This document shows, piece by piece, positions 33,946-45,731 of a stretch of 64,000 bases of DNA. Position numbers and translations under genes: made by a program. The notes below the pieces were generated by a model. That model was given only the letters and a program-made list of their open reading frames with translations, ran no database searches and was not told the DNA's origin. Origin of the DNA: Anagrus nilaparvatae (lineage: Eukaryota; Arthropoda; Insecta; Hymenoptera; Mymaridae); the NCBI GenBank assembly GCA_022575985.1, contig JAKSXM010000231.1, forward strand, positions 20,684,501 through 20,748,500, written 5' to 3'. Within the stretch, counting starts at the first letter, position 1; the number at the start of each line of letters is the position of its first letter.

Positions 33946-35520
33946 GGGTACTTATACTATCTTTTGTCGTGTTTTTTAGGTAAGGATTCTGAAGAAACGT
34001 TTACAGATATTTGAGTAAATATTTTTTTATTAGTTTACATATGTATTAAAATCTAAAAAAAAAAAATTTTTTAGTTTTCTGTGACGTCACTTCCGCGTCA
34101 CACGTGTGTAAAGAAGCAGAAAAAAAACGGTGTGCACGATGCTGAGAAATAATTTTATCTAAAAAAAAAAAAATTTTCAAAAAGCCCAAAATTTTTGGAC
34201 AAATTTAGCCGTAAAAAATTTTGGAGGATTTAAAAAAAAAAAAACTCGAAGTCAGTTTGTCAAGTATATATTTTTTTAATTACTCAGCAATTTATGAGTA
34301 AAGCGGTAAGGTAGTTATTGCTCAATCATGCACACCGATTTGAAAATACCTGTTTCGAGAAAAACGCGTTTAAAGTTGCAAAACAAATTTTTCGGCACTT
34401 TTTTGTTAATGTTAAATATGTATGTGCTTTATTTAACCTCTTAGAACCTTACGTTATACGGAGGTCACCAACAGTTATTTGCACAAGCGGTCCAAACCGC
34501 ATTTTTTGCTTTTATTCCCTCGGAAGTCGATATATATATTGAGATATATACCGCTTTTTCCTTTAATGGAAATAATTAGATAGGTTTGGAGACGTATGGA
34601 CAAATTGTGGTGAAACTGTGGGATTAGAAGGGATGTTTAGGATAGGTGGAACTTTAACAATCATTTCAAACTTTATCTATTCATAGCCTTTACTAGGGTT
34701 TGGGATCGCCAAATGCAGTCCAAGGTCCGACTTTTTAATAGGAGCCATGCTGACAATTCCGTCTTTAAAGCGCAGAGTTGTTATTCACAACAATCGCTTT
34801 AAAAGAGGCGCGAAAAACCTTGGAAAAACGCCCTCTATGCATGACATACGGAGGCAAGCAAATGGCACTTTCCATTTCGTCTTGCCCCCTGCGACTCGGC
34901 AGCTAGCTCTACTCTCCCTTCTTAAAACAAATATTTATTTTATTAAATATTTATTTTCAGAAAAAAAAGTTGTCACTGCTCTGTATGCGAACCCACTTCA
35001 TAATATTTTGCTATATTACAAAGCGAGCGCGTTACCTCTGCGCTACCGAGCCGGTTTGTTAATGTTAAATAATTAAATTAATTTTTTTAAAAAATTTTTT
35101 TTTAAATTAATTTAGAAAAACTCATAATATAGAAATATACAGCATAAGCATAAGAATCGGTCAAGTATTTTTGCAGATATGTTAAGTAGAAGGAATAAAA
35201 ACGTTGTTTTTCAAAAAACCAAAATTTTTTTTTTGTTGATAAAAATAATTTTTTTTTTTTTTTTTTTAACCTAACAGTCGTCTGCAATCCCGGGTGCATG
35301 CAATAACCCTTCAGTTTCCTCGTATTCGTCTTATTTTTGACTTTTTTATTATATTTAAGAAAAAAAAAATTGACCGCGCTCGCAAAATACGCTAAAAAGT
35401 ATACTTAGAGTCGGAATTTTAAAACAATAATTTTTTTGCATACTTTTGAGACATATATGAAGTAATTTATGTAAAAAAAAAATTTCGTTTTCCAAAAACA
35501 AAAATATAGTATAAGTACCC
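33946..35520. mobile_element. 1.57-kb TIR element flanked by TTAA
   Basis: Perfect 15-bp TIRs (GGGTACTTATACTAT and its complement) with TTAA immediately outside at 33942-33945 and 35521-35524. No transposase ORF. It interrupts one arm of a palindrome. A tRNA-headed retroelement is inserted inside it, so it is older than that insertion. Confidence 0.85.
34418..35054 (-). mobile_element. tRNA-headed SINE-like retroelement, 637 bp
   Basis: A perfect 16-bp target duplication (TTTGTTAATGTTAAAT) lies at 34402-34417 and 35055-35070. Read on the minus strand the element starts CCGGCTCGGTAGCGCAGAGG, with an A-box-like TAGCGCAGAGG and a B-box-like GGGTTCGCATAC ~55 bp later, as in a tRNA. This predicts RNA polymerase III transcription. 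The body is ~560 bp and unrelated to known families by eye; the 3' end (ACATACAT) is not poly(A). It is long for a SINE and has no ORF of its own. Mobilisation would need LINE proteins in trans. Confidence 0.78.
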
Positions 35521-36961
35521 TTAAACCCAGCCTTAAATTTTTCCTTGAACTTTACATTTTATGGCACGAGAAAATTTCCAAGGGACATTGCTTTTTGGGA
35601 GCTCTAGATCAAAAAATGGCAGCTTTCAAAAGTTCATTTTTTGCAAAATTCAAATTTCCAGACAAGTCACGTGACCAATCAAAAATCTGCCAAAAATTTG
35701 GATTCCAAGGGTAATTTTACATAAGAATATATTTTTTAATGTTTTTAAGAGCTTCTATGTTAAAACAGCAAAAAAATAAAGAATTTTCTAATTAATTTTG
35801 AATGATTATTAGTATAATTTATATAATAAAAAAATTCCTTAAAAAAATGAGATATTTTACTTTCAATTTAAAATTTCTCTGCTTTAACATAAACACTCCT
35901 AAAAACATGAAAAGATATATTCTTATGTAAAATTTCCCGCGGAATCCAAATTTTTGGTCAGATTTTAAATTGGTCACGTGACTTGGCGGAAAATTTGAAA
36001 TTTGTAAAAAATGATCTTTTGAAAGCTGCTATTTTTTTATCCAGAACTCCCAAAAAGCAATGTCCCATTGAAAATTTTTCGATTTTTTTTCGCCATAAAA
36101 TATAAAGTTCAAGAAAAAATTCAAGCCTGTTTAAAAGATTTTTCATTAATAGGCAGTTGAGAAATCGCCTTTTGAAAAAAAACAGCGTAATTCAGAGATT
36201 TTTCGCGCATGCGCTACTCAAAAAAAATTTTTGACCCCAGATACAGATAGCCAGGGAAATTTTCTATCCGGACCTAAGGAGAAAAAATTTTTCATATTAA
36301 GGATAGTTTTGAACAGAAAAAATAAGAAAAATTACACTTCATTTTTCTTACTTTTTTTGTAAAAGTCGAAAACACAAAAATGGCTGCCAAAAATAAAGAT
36401 TTTGCTCTGGGAGGCTAAAAATTGGGCTGGTGACTTATTTTTAGTAGTACGTGTACACAATGAAAAGTAAGGTCTAACTTTGAGAACCGGTAATCGGCGC
36501 CATTTCGGAAAAAAAAAAATGTTTACAACTTATAATCTAATAAAGTGCCAATTTCAAAAAAATTATCTTAGTTATTTCTACCCGAAAACCTATCCAGAAA
36601 AAGAAACCTTTTTTTTCTTCAATTGAGGCTGCCACCTTAATTTTAAAAAACTGCTTTATTTCGTTAAAATAATTATATTTTATTCGTTCAAAAAAATGTC
36701 CTTTTTTTCAAGAAACAATTTTTTTAATAAAATATATTTTTTTTGCTGAATAAATCAATAATCTATATTAATTTATATAAAAATTATTCTGCAAAAAGTA
36801 ATTTGCAGATATCTTTATAAGCGAAACTTAATTCAATGCAAAAAAATTCATCAGCTAATGAAAAAATAGAAGTTTTTGCGGAAAAGATTAATATTTTAGA
36901 CCATACAATATTAGAGCATACAATATTTTTTAATTTCTGAAAAAATATTTTATTTCTATAT

Positions 36962-39459
36962 GGGTCAATATTTGTGAAGTGTATACAGTTTGGATTTTCG
37001 AGTCTCAGAATGTACTCCAAAGTATGTTTGGTCGAAATTATATATAAAAAAAATAATTTTCTCCAATTTTTAGCTTTTTAGATCCAATCCTCTATTTTTT
37101 ACAGCGATTTTTGTTTTTTTCAATTTTTTGAAATTTTTAATTTTTGAGAAATTTATGTTCATTAATTTTTCTCGCAAACGCGCACTTTACAATAAAATTT
37201 TTTTTCCTTAAGGTACCCCATAGGAAATTTCCCGTAGAATTCGATTCTGGGGTCCAAATTTTTTTTTGAACTGCGCATGCGCGAGAAAATCAACTTTCTT
37301 GCTTTGACTTTTCTAGCTTATATGCCTCAGCTGCAGACAGCTCAATTTTCATCCTGTTGGTCTCAAATTGTAGGTTTTTTCATATACTTTCAGCATATGA
37401 AATCATTTTTTTGGGTAAATTTATTTTAAAAGCACTAAAATTGAAAAATAGCGATTTTTAAAAAATCATTTTTCACAAATTTTGAATTTTCCGCCAAGTC
37501 ACGTGACCAAATGAAAATCTGACTGAAAATTCGGATTTAGCGGAAAATTTTACATAAGGACACCAATTTTCGTCTTATTTCATTAAATAGTTTCTAAGAT
37601 ATCCCATTTTAAAGATAAAGATTAAAATTGACTTTTTTTAAAAAACCCTAAAAATGGGACTCTGACTTGAATTATCATATCTGTTAAACAAATAATTATA
37701 AAAAGACGAGTAAACATTTTTTGGAAACTAAGGGCTTGTAAAAAATTTTTGAGACCTATAGAACTCGTTTCTTTTAAAAATTAGAATTTTGGCAGCAATT
37801 TAAAAATTGGTCATTTTTGGGTAAGAATAGGGATTTGGTTTATTGACTATCGCCATGAGAGAATTAACAACAAATAAATGTGGTGTACGGTAAATAAATG
37901 TTGATATGTATACCGAAAAAATAAGACCAGTTGGAAGTATTTTGGTTAGCTGGCGAGGTTGCAGCTTTGTATTAAAGATTATGAAAAAAAATCCTATTTT
38001 ATAACATTGTTGTATTTTGTAGCTATTCTATCTTATTTTCAATTTTCCGAATTTTCTAGTTACCTAATGAAAATTTTGACGAAATTTTCGGATTCCTCGA
38101 GAAATTTTACAAAAGACCCCCTTTTTGGAAAAGTTTTGGATGTTTCCGTAACGCTATAGAAATAAAAGAAATAGCAAAATACTAAATAACTACAAAATAC
38201 CACAATGTTATCAAATAGGATTTTTTTGTAATCTTTAATACAAAGCTGCAAACTTGCCAGTTAACCAAAATACTTCCAATTGCTCTTATTTTTTTGGTAT
38301 AAGTGTCACCATTCAGTTACCGTACACTGCAATTATTTGTCGGTAAATCTCTCATGCCGATAGCCAATAAACCAAATCCCTATTCCTACCCAAAAATGAC
38401 CAATTTTGAAATTGCTGCCAAAATTCTAATTTTTAAAAGAAACGAGTTCTATAGGCCTCAAAAATTTTTTACAAGTCCTTAGTTTCCAAAAAATTTTTTT
38501 TGCCCTCCTGGGCGTAAAACTCGTGTGTAAAGAATTTTCTGAACTCGTTCTACGCCTAGGTGGGCAAAAAATAGTGTAAGCACCATGGGCGAAATACTTT
38601 AGACACGAGCGTGAACACATATCACTCGCGCCCGGCTTCGCCGAGCACTCGTGCTAGTGCTCACGCTGGTGCTGAAACTTTTACGCCCTTGATACTTAAT
38701 ATACTATACTCGTCTTTTTATAATTATTTGTTAAACAGATATGATAATTAAAGTCAGAGTCCCATTTTTAGGGTTTTTTTAAAAAAAGTCAATTTTAATC
38801 TTTATCTTTAAAATGGGATATCTTAGAAACTATTTAATGAAATAAGACGAAAATTGGTGTCCTTATGTAAAATTTTCCGCTAAATCCGAATTTTCAGTCA
38901 GATTTTCATTTGGTCACGTGACTTGGCGGAAAATTCAAAATTTGTGAAAAATGATTTTTTTAAAATCGCTATTTTTCAATTTTAGTGCTTTTAAAATAAA
39001 TTTACCCAAAAAAATGATTTCATATGCTGAAAGTATATGAAAAAACCTACAATTTGAGACCAACAGGATGAAAATTGAGCTGTCTGCAGCTGAGGCATAT
39101 AAGCTAGAAAAGGCAAAGCAAGAAAGTTGATTTTCTCGCGCATGCGCAGTTCAAAAAAAAATTTGGACCCCAGAATCGAATTCTACGGGAAATTTCCTAT
39201 GGGGTACTATAAGGAAAAAAAATTTTATTGTAAAGTGCGCGTTTGCGAGAAAAATTAATGAACATAAATTTCTCAAAAATTAAAAATTTCAAAAAATTGA
39301 AAAAAACAAAAATCGCTGTAAAAAATAGAGGATTGGATCTAAAAAGCTAAAACTTGGGGAAAATTATTTTTTTTATATATACTTTCGACCAAACATACTT
39401 TGGAGTACATTTCGAGACCCACCCATGCAAAGTCATATACAGTTCACAAATATTGACCC
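36962..39459. mobile_element. 2.5-kb foldback element with ~1.2-kb inverted arms
   Basis: The ends read GGGTCAATATTTGTGAA and its complement. ATAT flanks both sides (36958-36961 and 39460-39463), while the intact palindrome arm near 46450-46465 has this site once, so the target duplication is 4 bp. The arms pair to a centre near 38100-38200. Short mirrored ORFs at 37959 (plus) and 38060 (minus) arise from the symmetry. It shares words such as TCACGTGACTTGGCGGAAAA with the neighbouring palindromes, so they belong to related families. Confidence 0.85.
38510..38688. mobile_element. 179-bp MITE inserted in one foldback arm only
   Basis: The ends GGGCGTAAAA and TTTTACGCCC are inverted. The interior is unusually GC-rich here (GCCCGGCTTCGCCGAGC). 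The mirror site in the left arm near 37700 lacks it, showing insertion after the arms formed; the flanks also differ slightly (about 30 bp of extra or replaced sequence). Confidence 0.7.
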
Positions 39460-39701
39460 ATATTTATTGTTCATACTCGTAGTTGGAAAAAAAATAATTA
39501 GTTTTATAACATTAAAATAAAAAAATAATAGCAAAATTCACTCCTATACTTATTACTACCTGCTAATTCCTTTTGGCTTTGAATAAACTTTTTTTTTTAT
39601 TTCTTTTTAAAAACTGGTGCAACTATTAAGTTTTTGAATCTGCTTTATCGATAATTTTTTTGCTATATAGTCTTTGAAAATTAATTTCTATTTAGTAAGA
39701 T

Positions 39702-39772
39702 GTTTCCATGGTCCATTGGTACAATGCGTAGTTCTGCAGTCAAATAAGTCGAGTTCAAATCCTGGGTATGAC
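39702..39772 (+). repeat. tRNA-like sequence in the palindrome arm
   Basis: It contains an A-box-like TGGTCCATTGG and a B-box-like GAGTTCAAATCC at tRNA spacing. The start (TTTCCATGGT) recalls tRNA-Gln. The inverted copy in the other arm is at 46145-46215. Stem pairing looks imperfect and no functional tRNA is claimed. Likely a tRNA-derived SINE head or pol III promoter module. Confidence 0.55.
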
Positions 39773-40000
39773 AAAATTTAAAATTTAATTTAAGAGTCTT
39801 TCTTTGCCAAAACAGCAATGGTTGGCATGGGGGGTCGTCGGATCGGCCTCAAATTTTCCCCATGTTTTTATAACACTAAGACAGGAAAATCCTGAAATTT
39901 TTAGCCCTCTAGGTCTTAAGCAACTCGAGTTATGGCCAATCAAACTCATTGGGTGGCTCTCGATCAGCGTTGGATCGTTGAAAAACAGCTTGAAAAAATA

Positions 40001-41269
40001 ATCTGAAACATTATATATGTTTGGAAACCTTCAGTAAATCCATTTCTGCCTTTAGTTTTTCGGAAAAACCCCGGAAAACTCCGGAAAATGGGAAAACGTG
40101 TTTTTGGAAAAACCGTAATAACTCAATTGCCGCCATTTTTTTGTTGAAAATTTATTATTGAAAATTTTTTTCAACCAAAATCCCATCGAACTAGCCATAA
40201 AATATTTTCTGTTTCGGCCAATAAGGATCGATTTTAGGTTGTTTTAGTTTATTTTGACATTCTTGATATTTACATATGTAATAAACCATAAAAGGTTACA
40301 TAAATGACTTTTTTTCTTTTAGAATCAAATAGCCAGGGAAAAAGTAGTTGAAAACTAAAAAAAATTTGCTCTCTTTGATGAAAATTAACCGAGTTATGTT
40401 CAAGTAAAGATATTGTCACAAATTACCAAGTTTATACTAATTCCAATTTTAGGATCCATAACGACATTATAACTTAAAAACTGCATAACTCGCTTAAATA
40501 TTATCGTAAAAAGAAAAGTTTTGGATTATTCTACTGGAATGTATTTTCCTTGGCTATTCTTTGATGCAAGAAAAAATTAGTTTAGTCGACAAAAAGTTTT
40601 TTTTTTGGTCTAAAACTAATGTAACATATTAAAAACTGTTTTTGATTATTATCATTATTTAACCAAAAAAAAAATATTCTGTAAATAAAATTAATTTTTT
40701 TCTTAGGGAAACGAATAGCCAAGGAAAATATATTCCAGAATAATCCAAAACTTTTCTTTTTACGATAAAATTTAAGCGAGTCATGCGGTTTTTAAGTTAT
40801 AATGTCGTTATGGACCCTAAAATTGGAATTAGTATAAACTTGATAATTTGTGACAATATCTTTACTTGAGCATAACTCGGTTAATTTTCATCGAAAAGAG
40901 CAAATTTTTTTTTGTTTTCAACTACTTTTTCCCTGGCTATTTGATTCTAAAAGAAAAAAAGTCAATTTATGTAACCTTTTATGGTTTATTACATATGTAA
41001 ATATCAAGAATGTCAAAATAAACTAAAACCAACTAAAATCGATCCTTATTGGCCGAAACAAAAAATATTTTATGGCTAGTTCGATGGAATTTTGGTTGAA
41101 AAAAATTTTCAACAAAAAATTTTCAAAAAAAAAAATGGCGACAATTGAGTTATTTCGGTTTTTCCAAAAACACGGTTTCTCATTTTCCGGAGTTTTCCGG
41201 GGTTTTCCGAAAAACTAAAGGCAGAAATGGATTTACTGAAGGTTTCCATACATATATAATGTTTCAGAT
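40001..41269. repeat. Central palindrome segment
   Basis: The innermost part of the large palindrome, with both arms adjacent (ATCTGAAACATTATATATGT at the left, its complement next to the gypsy 5' LTR). Contains GGAAAACTCCGGAAAA-like short repeats. No coding content. Confidence 0.8.
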
Positions 41270-41428
41270 TGTGGCAACCTGTAATATCGACATAGCAACA
41301 TACTTTATACTTAACACTGTATTATATATAACAATATTATATTATATCATTTAGTATATAAGTTATACTCCTACACTAATGATGTATATTAAGACCTAAT
41401 AAAGTTATATATATATAAAGATAACACA
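41270..41428 (+). repeat. Gypsy 5' LTR (159 bp)
   Basis: Starts TGTGGCAACC and ends ATAACACA. Contains AATAAA (polyadenylation-type signal) near 41397-41402 and TATATAA-type words. Short for a gypsy LTR. Confidence 0.93.
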
Positions 41429-41446
41429 TGGCGCAGTCGGTAGAAA
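41429..41446 (+). promoter_or_regulatory. Gypsy primer-binding site
   Basis: TGGCGCAGTCGGTAGAAA directly follows the LTR. From memory this resembles the tRNA-Ser-type site of 17.6/297-group elements; the tRNA match was not computed. Confidence 0.8.
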
Positions 41447-41453
41447 AATTCAA

Positions 41454-43673
41454 ATGGAAAGTGCAAGTGTATTAAAAATTTTAAAAGAAGAAGATTTAAG
41501 TCATAGTGAAAAAGAAAATTCAGAGAGTGAAAATAAAGAAATAAAAATTTTAAAAGAAGAAAATTCAAGTGATAGTGAGAGAGAAAATTCAGAAAGTGAA
41601 AATAAAGAAAATTTAAATGAGAAAATAAGAGAAAGCGAGGGAAATAAAAATCTAAGTGATAAAAATAAGAAACAAAAGTCAAAAATGGAAAATTTAAACA
41701 AGCCTGTCCCATTCTCATTAGAGGGAAATGTAGAAGAAAATTGGAAGAAATTCAAAAGGCAATATACAAATTTCATGCTAGCATCAGGTAAAACAGAAGA
41801 AAGTAAGAAAGTCCAAGCAGCAATATTACAAAATCTAGTTGATTCAGAAGCCATAGAATTACTGGACACATTCAATTTAACAGATGAGAACCTAGAGGAT
41901 CCGGAGAAAATATTGGTGGCTTTCGAGAAAAATAGCAAGAAAGAAATAAATGAAACATTTGAAAGGTTCGTTTTTGCTAATAGAATAAGAAAAGATGATG
42001 AAACCATTGAAAGTTACGTTAAGGAATTGAGAAAACTAGTTAAAACATGTGGCTATGACTCATTGGAAGACAGCATGATACGTGGCAACATAATTCGAAC
42101 GATGAAGGATACCAGACTCCAACAAAGTATTCTAAAAATAAATAAACTAATTCTTGAGGATCTGATAAAAAATATAAAAACGAACGAAGCAAGCAAAGAA
42201 CAGTCGAGAAAAATACAAGAGCAGACCAAAACAGCTTCATCGGTTGATGCAATACACACAAGAAGAGGGAAAACAACAAAATACGAAAATAGAAGTGAGC
42301 GCGCGCAGTATCCCGCGAGGGAGAGGAAAAGAAGCGAAACAAGGAGAATATCAAAACCAACAGAAGGCGGGTATGGATACAAAGAATTCAACTGCGGAAG
42401 GTGCAACGGGCGACACCTACCGAGGCAGTGCCCAGCATATGATAAGAAATGCTACAGATGCAATAAGGTAGGTCACTACGCAGTTGCCTGTAATACCAAC
42501 AGTAGAAGAGTCGATAACATAGAGTCCGCAAGTGACTTATCGGAAGAAGATGATACCTCAAGTGAAGAAAACTTCGTTATCAACACACTGACGGTAAATT
42601 CAATGGATAAAGAAAATAACCTTAAGAAAAAGAGTACTTGGATAGAAAGAGTAATAGTAGGAGTCAAGAAGATTAAATTTAAAATTGACACTGGAGCTGA
42701 TGTCAACGTACTACCAAAGAAAATATACGACAAAATCAAATATAATAGTAAAATAAGAGAATCAAAAAAGAAGATAACAGCTTACGGAGGATTTGAAATA
42801 AAAATCTTAGGTGAAGTCAAGATGCCATGCAATTTCAAAAATAGGATGAGCAACCACAAATTCGTAATAACTGAAGTGGACAAAATCCCAATCATGGGAT
42901 TAGATTCTTGTGAAGAACTGGGAATCGTCAAAAGGGTCAACAATATCAAACAGACTCAAAAGGGAAATGAAGAAAAAGAAATATTTATCAAAAAATACAA
43001 AGAATGTTTTACAGGAACAGGAAGATTCCCAGAGAAAGTCAAACTAACCATCAATAGAGAAGCGAAACCAACAGCATATCCTCCAAGAAGAGTAGCTGTA
43101 CATACAAGAGAAAAACTAAAGAACCAACTAGTCCAACTAGAAAGAGAAGGGATAATAGGGAAAGTAAAATATCCAAAGTCATGGGTGAGCAATTTAGTAA
43201 TAAGAGAAAAAGATGATGGGTCACTAAGACTTTGCATAGACCCACAGGAGTTAAATCAAAATATCAGCAGAAGTTTTTATGAAATACCATCAATAGATGA
43301 AATAGCCGCCAAATTGGAAAATGCAGAATACTTTACTGTGTTAGATTTGAAACAAGGATTCTGGCATATAGAGCTAGATGATGAATCGAGTGAAGCTTGC
43401 ACATTCTCATCTCCATTTGGATGCTACAAATTCAGAAGATTGCCATATGGAATTAATACGGCATCAGAAATATTTCAAGAAGAAAATGAGAGAATATTCA
43501 AAGGTCTAAATGGTTTAAATATTTATATAGATGATTACGTAATATCAGGCAGAACTGAAGAAGAACATGACAGAAACTTAAAAGCATTTATGGAAAGAGC
43601 AAAACAAGTGAATGTAAAATTTAAAAAAGTAAAAGTACAATACAAACAGAAAAGTGTAAAACTTTTAGGCTAA
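41454..43673 (+). pseudogene. Gypsy gag-protease-RT, ends at a premature stop
   Basis: 739 codons. Residues 1-70 are a charged region with an internal ~26-residue duplication (KILKEE..., SESENKE). A capsid-like domain spans ~80-250. Two zinc knuckles follow at ~313-346 (CGRCNGRHLPRQC, CYRCNKVGHYAVAC). The protease has DTGAD at ~412. Reverse transcriptase starts ~545 and carries LDLKQGFWHIELDD and the catalytic YIDD at ~690. Gag and pol share one frame. The TAA at 43671-43673 follows KLLG; the same frame stays open beyond it with RT thumb and RNase H sequence. The truncated product would lack RNase H and integrase. Confidence 0.92.
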
Positions 43674-44711
43674 ATATTTTCCAAAGAAGGAAGGAAAATA
43701 GATGAAGACAGAATCAAGTCAGTAATAGCACTACAACCACCAAGAACGAAACAAGAATTGCAACGATTCTTAGGTATGGTTAACTACATGCAAGATTATA
43801 TACCTAATTTACCCAACAAAACTTTAAATATGAGACAGTTACTAAAAAAAGATTTTGAATGGGAATGGAATGAAAATCATACCAAAGAGTTTGATCAATT
43901 GAAGAAATCATTAACAACGGCACCAACGCTACAAGGGTTTAATGAAAAAAAAGAAATAACCATTCAGGCAGATGCCTCAAAAGATGGCATTGGATGTTGT
44001 TTACTTCAAGAGAAAAGGCCAGTATTTTTTGCGTCAAGATGTCTAACAGATACAGAACAAAGATATGCCCAGATAGAGAAAGAGATGCTGGAAATAGCAT
44101 ATTCAACAAAGAAATTTCACAAGTTCATATATGGAAGGGATGTAAATGTACAAACTGACCACGAACCACTTGTCAAAATATTCAAAAAACCAATCTCAAG
44201 AATACCATCAGTTAGATTACAAGCACTACGAATGAAAACTGCAAAATACAGGCTAGAGGTCAAGTATATCAGAGGCAAATATATGTACATAGCAGATACA
44301 TTGTCAAGAGACTCAAAAATAGATACTGGAGAAAAAGAATTTAAATTGGACAAGTATATCCATAGCATAGTAAACCAGATGGCAATATCAGAAGAAAAGA
44401 AAGAAGAATTAAAAAGAGAAACAGAGAAAGACAGCACGCTAAAAAGAGTAATAGAATACTGTAGGACTGAGTGGCCAATACATATCAAAAAACTAACAGA
44501 AGATGTAAAACCTTACTGGAAAATGAAAGACGACTTACATGTAAGTGAAGATCTATTGTTCAACATGGATAACGTAGTAATACCACTAACGTTAAGAAAA
44601 TTAATGTTGGAAAAACTACACGAGGGACATGTAGGTGTCACAAAAATGAAAGCTAGAGCCAGACAGCTGATGTACTGGCCAGGTATAACGACAGAGATAG
44701 AAAAAAAGTAA
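43674..44711 (+). pseudogene. Gypsy RT connection, RNase H and integrase zinc region
   Basis: In frame with the upstream ORF. It includes FLGMVNYMQDYIPNL (RT thumb), IQADASKDGIGCCLLQ (RNase H Asp), QIEKEMLEIAYSTKKFH (Glu), VQTDHEPL (Asp), and the integrase His-His part HEGHVGVTKMKARARQLMYW. It ends at a TAA because an A run near 44700-44708 shifts the frame; the Cys-Cys pair of the integrase zinc module is in the next frame. Confidence 0.9.
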
Positions 44712-45694
44712 AAGGATGTAATAAATGTATGGAACATTCTAATATCAACAAAAAATTACCACTAATACCACATGAAGTACCAAAGGAAAGGTTCCAGAAC
44801 ATATCTGCTGATGTACTACAATATAATTCAGAAAATTACTTAGTGATAATGGATGCGTTTTCAAAATGGCTTGAAATTATTAAAATGAAAAATAAAACAG
44901 CAGGTGAAATCATAAATAAATTAACAGCGGTATTTGCGGTACATGGAATACCAGAAAAGTTAACAGCTGACAATATGCCTTTTGCATCAAGAGAATTCCA
45001 GGAGTTTTCAAAGAAATGGAAATTTAAGATAACAACGACCAGTCCAAAACACTCTCAATCGAATGGACTAGCAGAGAAAGCAGTTGGAATAGCAAAGAGT
45101 ATCCTAAAGAAGTCTGGGACAACAACCGAAGAAATACAAAAAGCATTGTTACATTATAGAAATACTCCAGTAGCAGGCTTAAAGATATCTCCATCCCAAA
45201 TACTATTTAGCAGGCAAACAAGAACTTTATTACCAATATCAAGAGAAAAATTAAAACCAGAAATACAAACGGACATCAGGGATTTGTTAAAACAAAACCA
45301 AATAAAGAAAAAGAGAGACTATGATAAAACAGCAACCAAAGACAAAGAAATATCATATAACACCTCAGATGACATATATATTTATAGAGATGGAAAATGG
45401 CAGCCAGGAACAATCATAGCTAGTCACGAAACACCAAGATCCTATATGGTCCAACCAGAAGGTGGGCAAGCTATAAGAAGAAAAACAAAGTACATTAAAG
45501 AGAGACAAAGTCTCCCAGAAGATAAAACAACACCAGATAGCTCAAAGCATTCAAAAGAAACAACAGCTACTGATAACAACCAGCAAGAAGAAAACCAAAA
45601 AGTAACCAAAAACAAAGAGAAAGAGAAGGAGGACAACCAAAAAAGAGGACTAAGAGATATAACCAAAATAATCAAACCAAGAAGATATATATAA
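44712..45694 (+). pseudogene. Gypsy integrase core and C-terminus
   Basis: First in-frame ATG at 44729; homologous sequence starts earlier, after the frameshift. The D-D-E core is visible as ISADVLQ, TADNMPF and QSNGLAEKAV. A chromatin-binding-like C-terminal part is followed by a polar Lys/Glu-rich tail. It ends 37 bp before the 3' LTR with no room for env. Confidence 0.9.
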
Positions 45695-45719
45695 AAAATT
45701 AATATCATACTTATAACTT

Positions 45720-45731
45720 AAAGAAGGGAGA
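45720..45731 (+). promoter_or_regulatory. Gypsy polypurine tract
   Basis: AAAGAAGGGAGA immediately before the 3' LTR; the expected plus-strand priming site. Confidence 0.88.

Larger units (their letters stand above)
33745..36345. repeat. Left palindrome (interrupted)
   Basis: Arms 33745-33941 plus 35525-35820 pair with 35880-36345. Shared marks include GTCCGGATAGAAAATTTC, GCATGCGC-type words and TCACGTGAC. The left arm is split by the TTAA-flanked element 33946-35520. The right arm is also the outermost part of the larger palindrome 35909-47502. Confidence 0.82.

Noticed and set aside
34747..35076. 109-codon plus-strand ORF
   Set aside because: Lies antisense across the tRNA-headed element and its target duplication; no recognisable domain.
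37959..38251. Paired ORFs both starting MQLCIKDY on opposite strands
   Set aside because: Produced by the symmetry of the foldback element, not by two genes.
39702..39772. Functional tRNA gene
   Set aside because: A- and B-box-like words are present, but stems pair poorly and the copy is mirrored in a palindrome arm; treated as a SINE-head-like module.
41389..42406. Several long minus-strand ORFs over the gypsy element
   Set aside because: Shadows of gag, rich in Phe, Leu and Ser as expected from antisense of Lys/Glu-rich coding.
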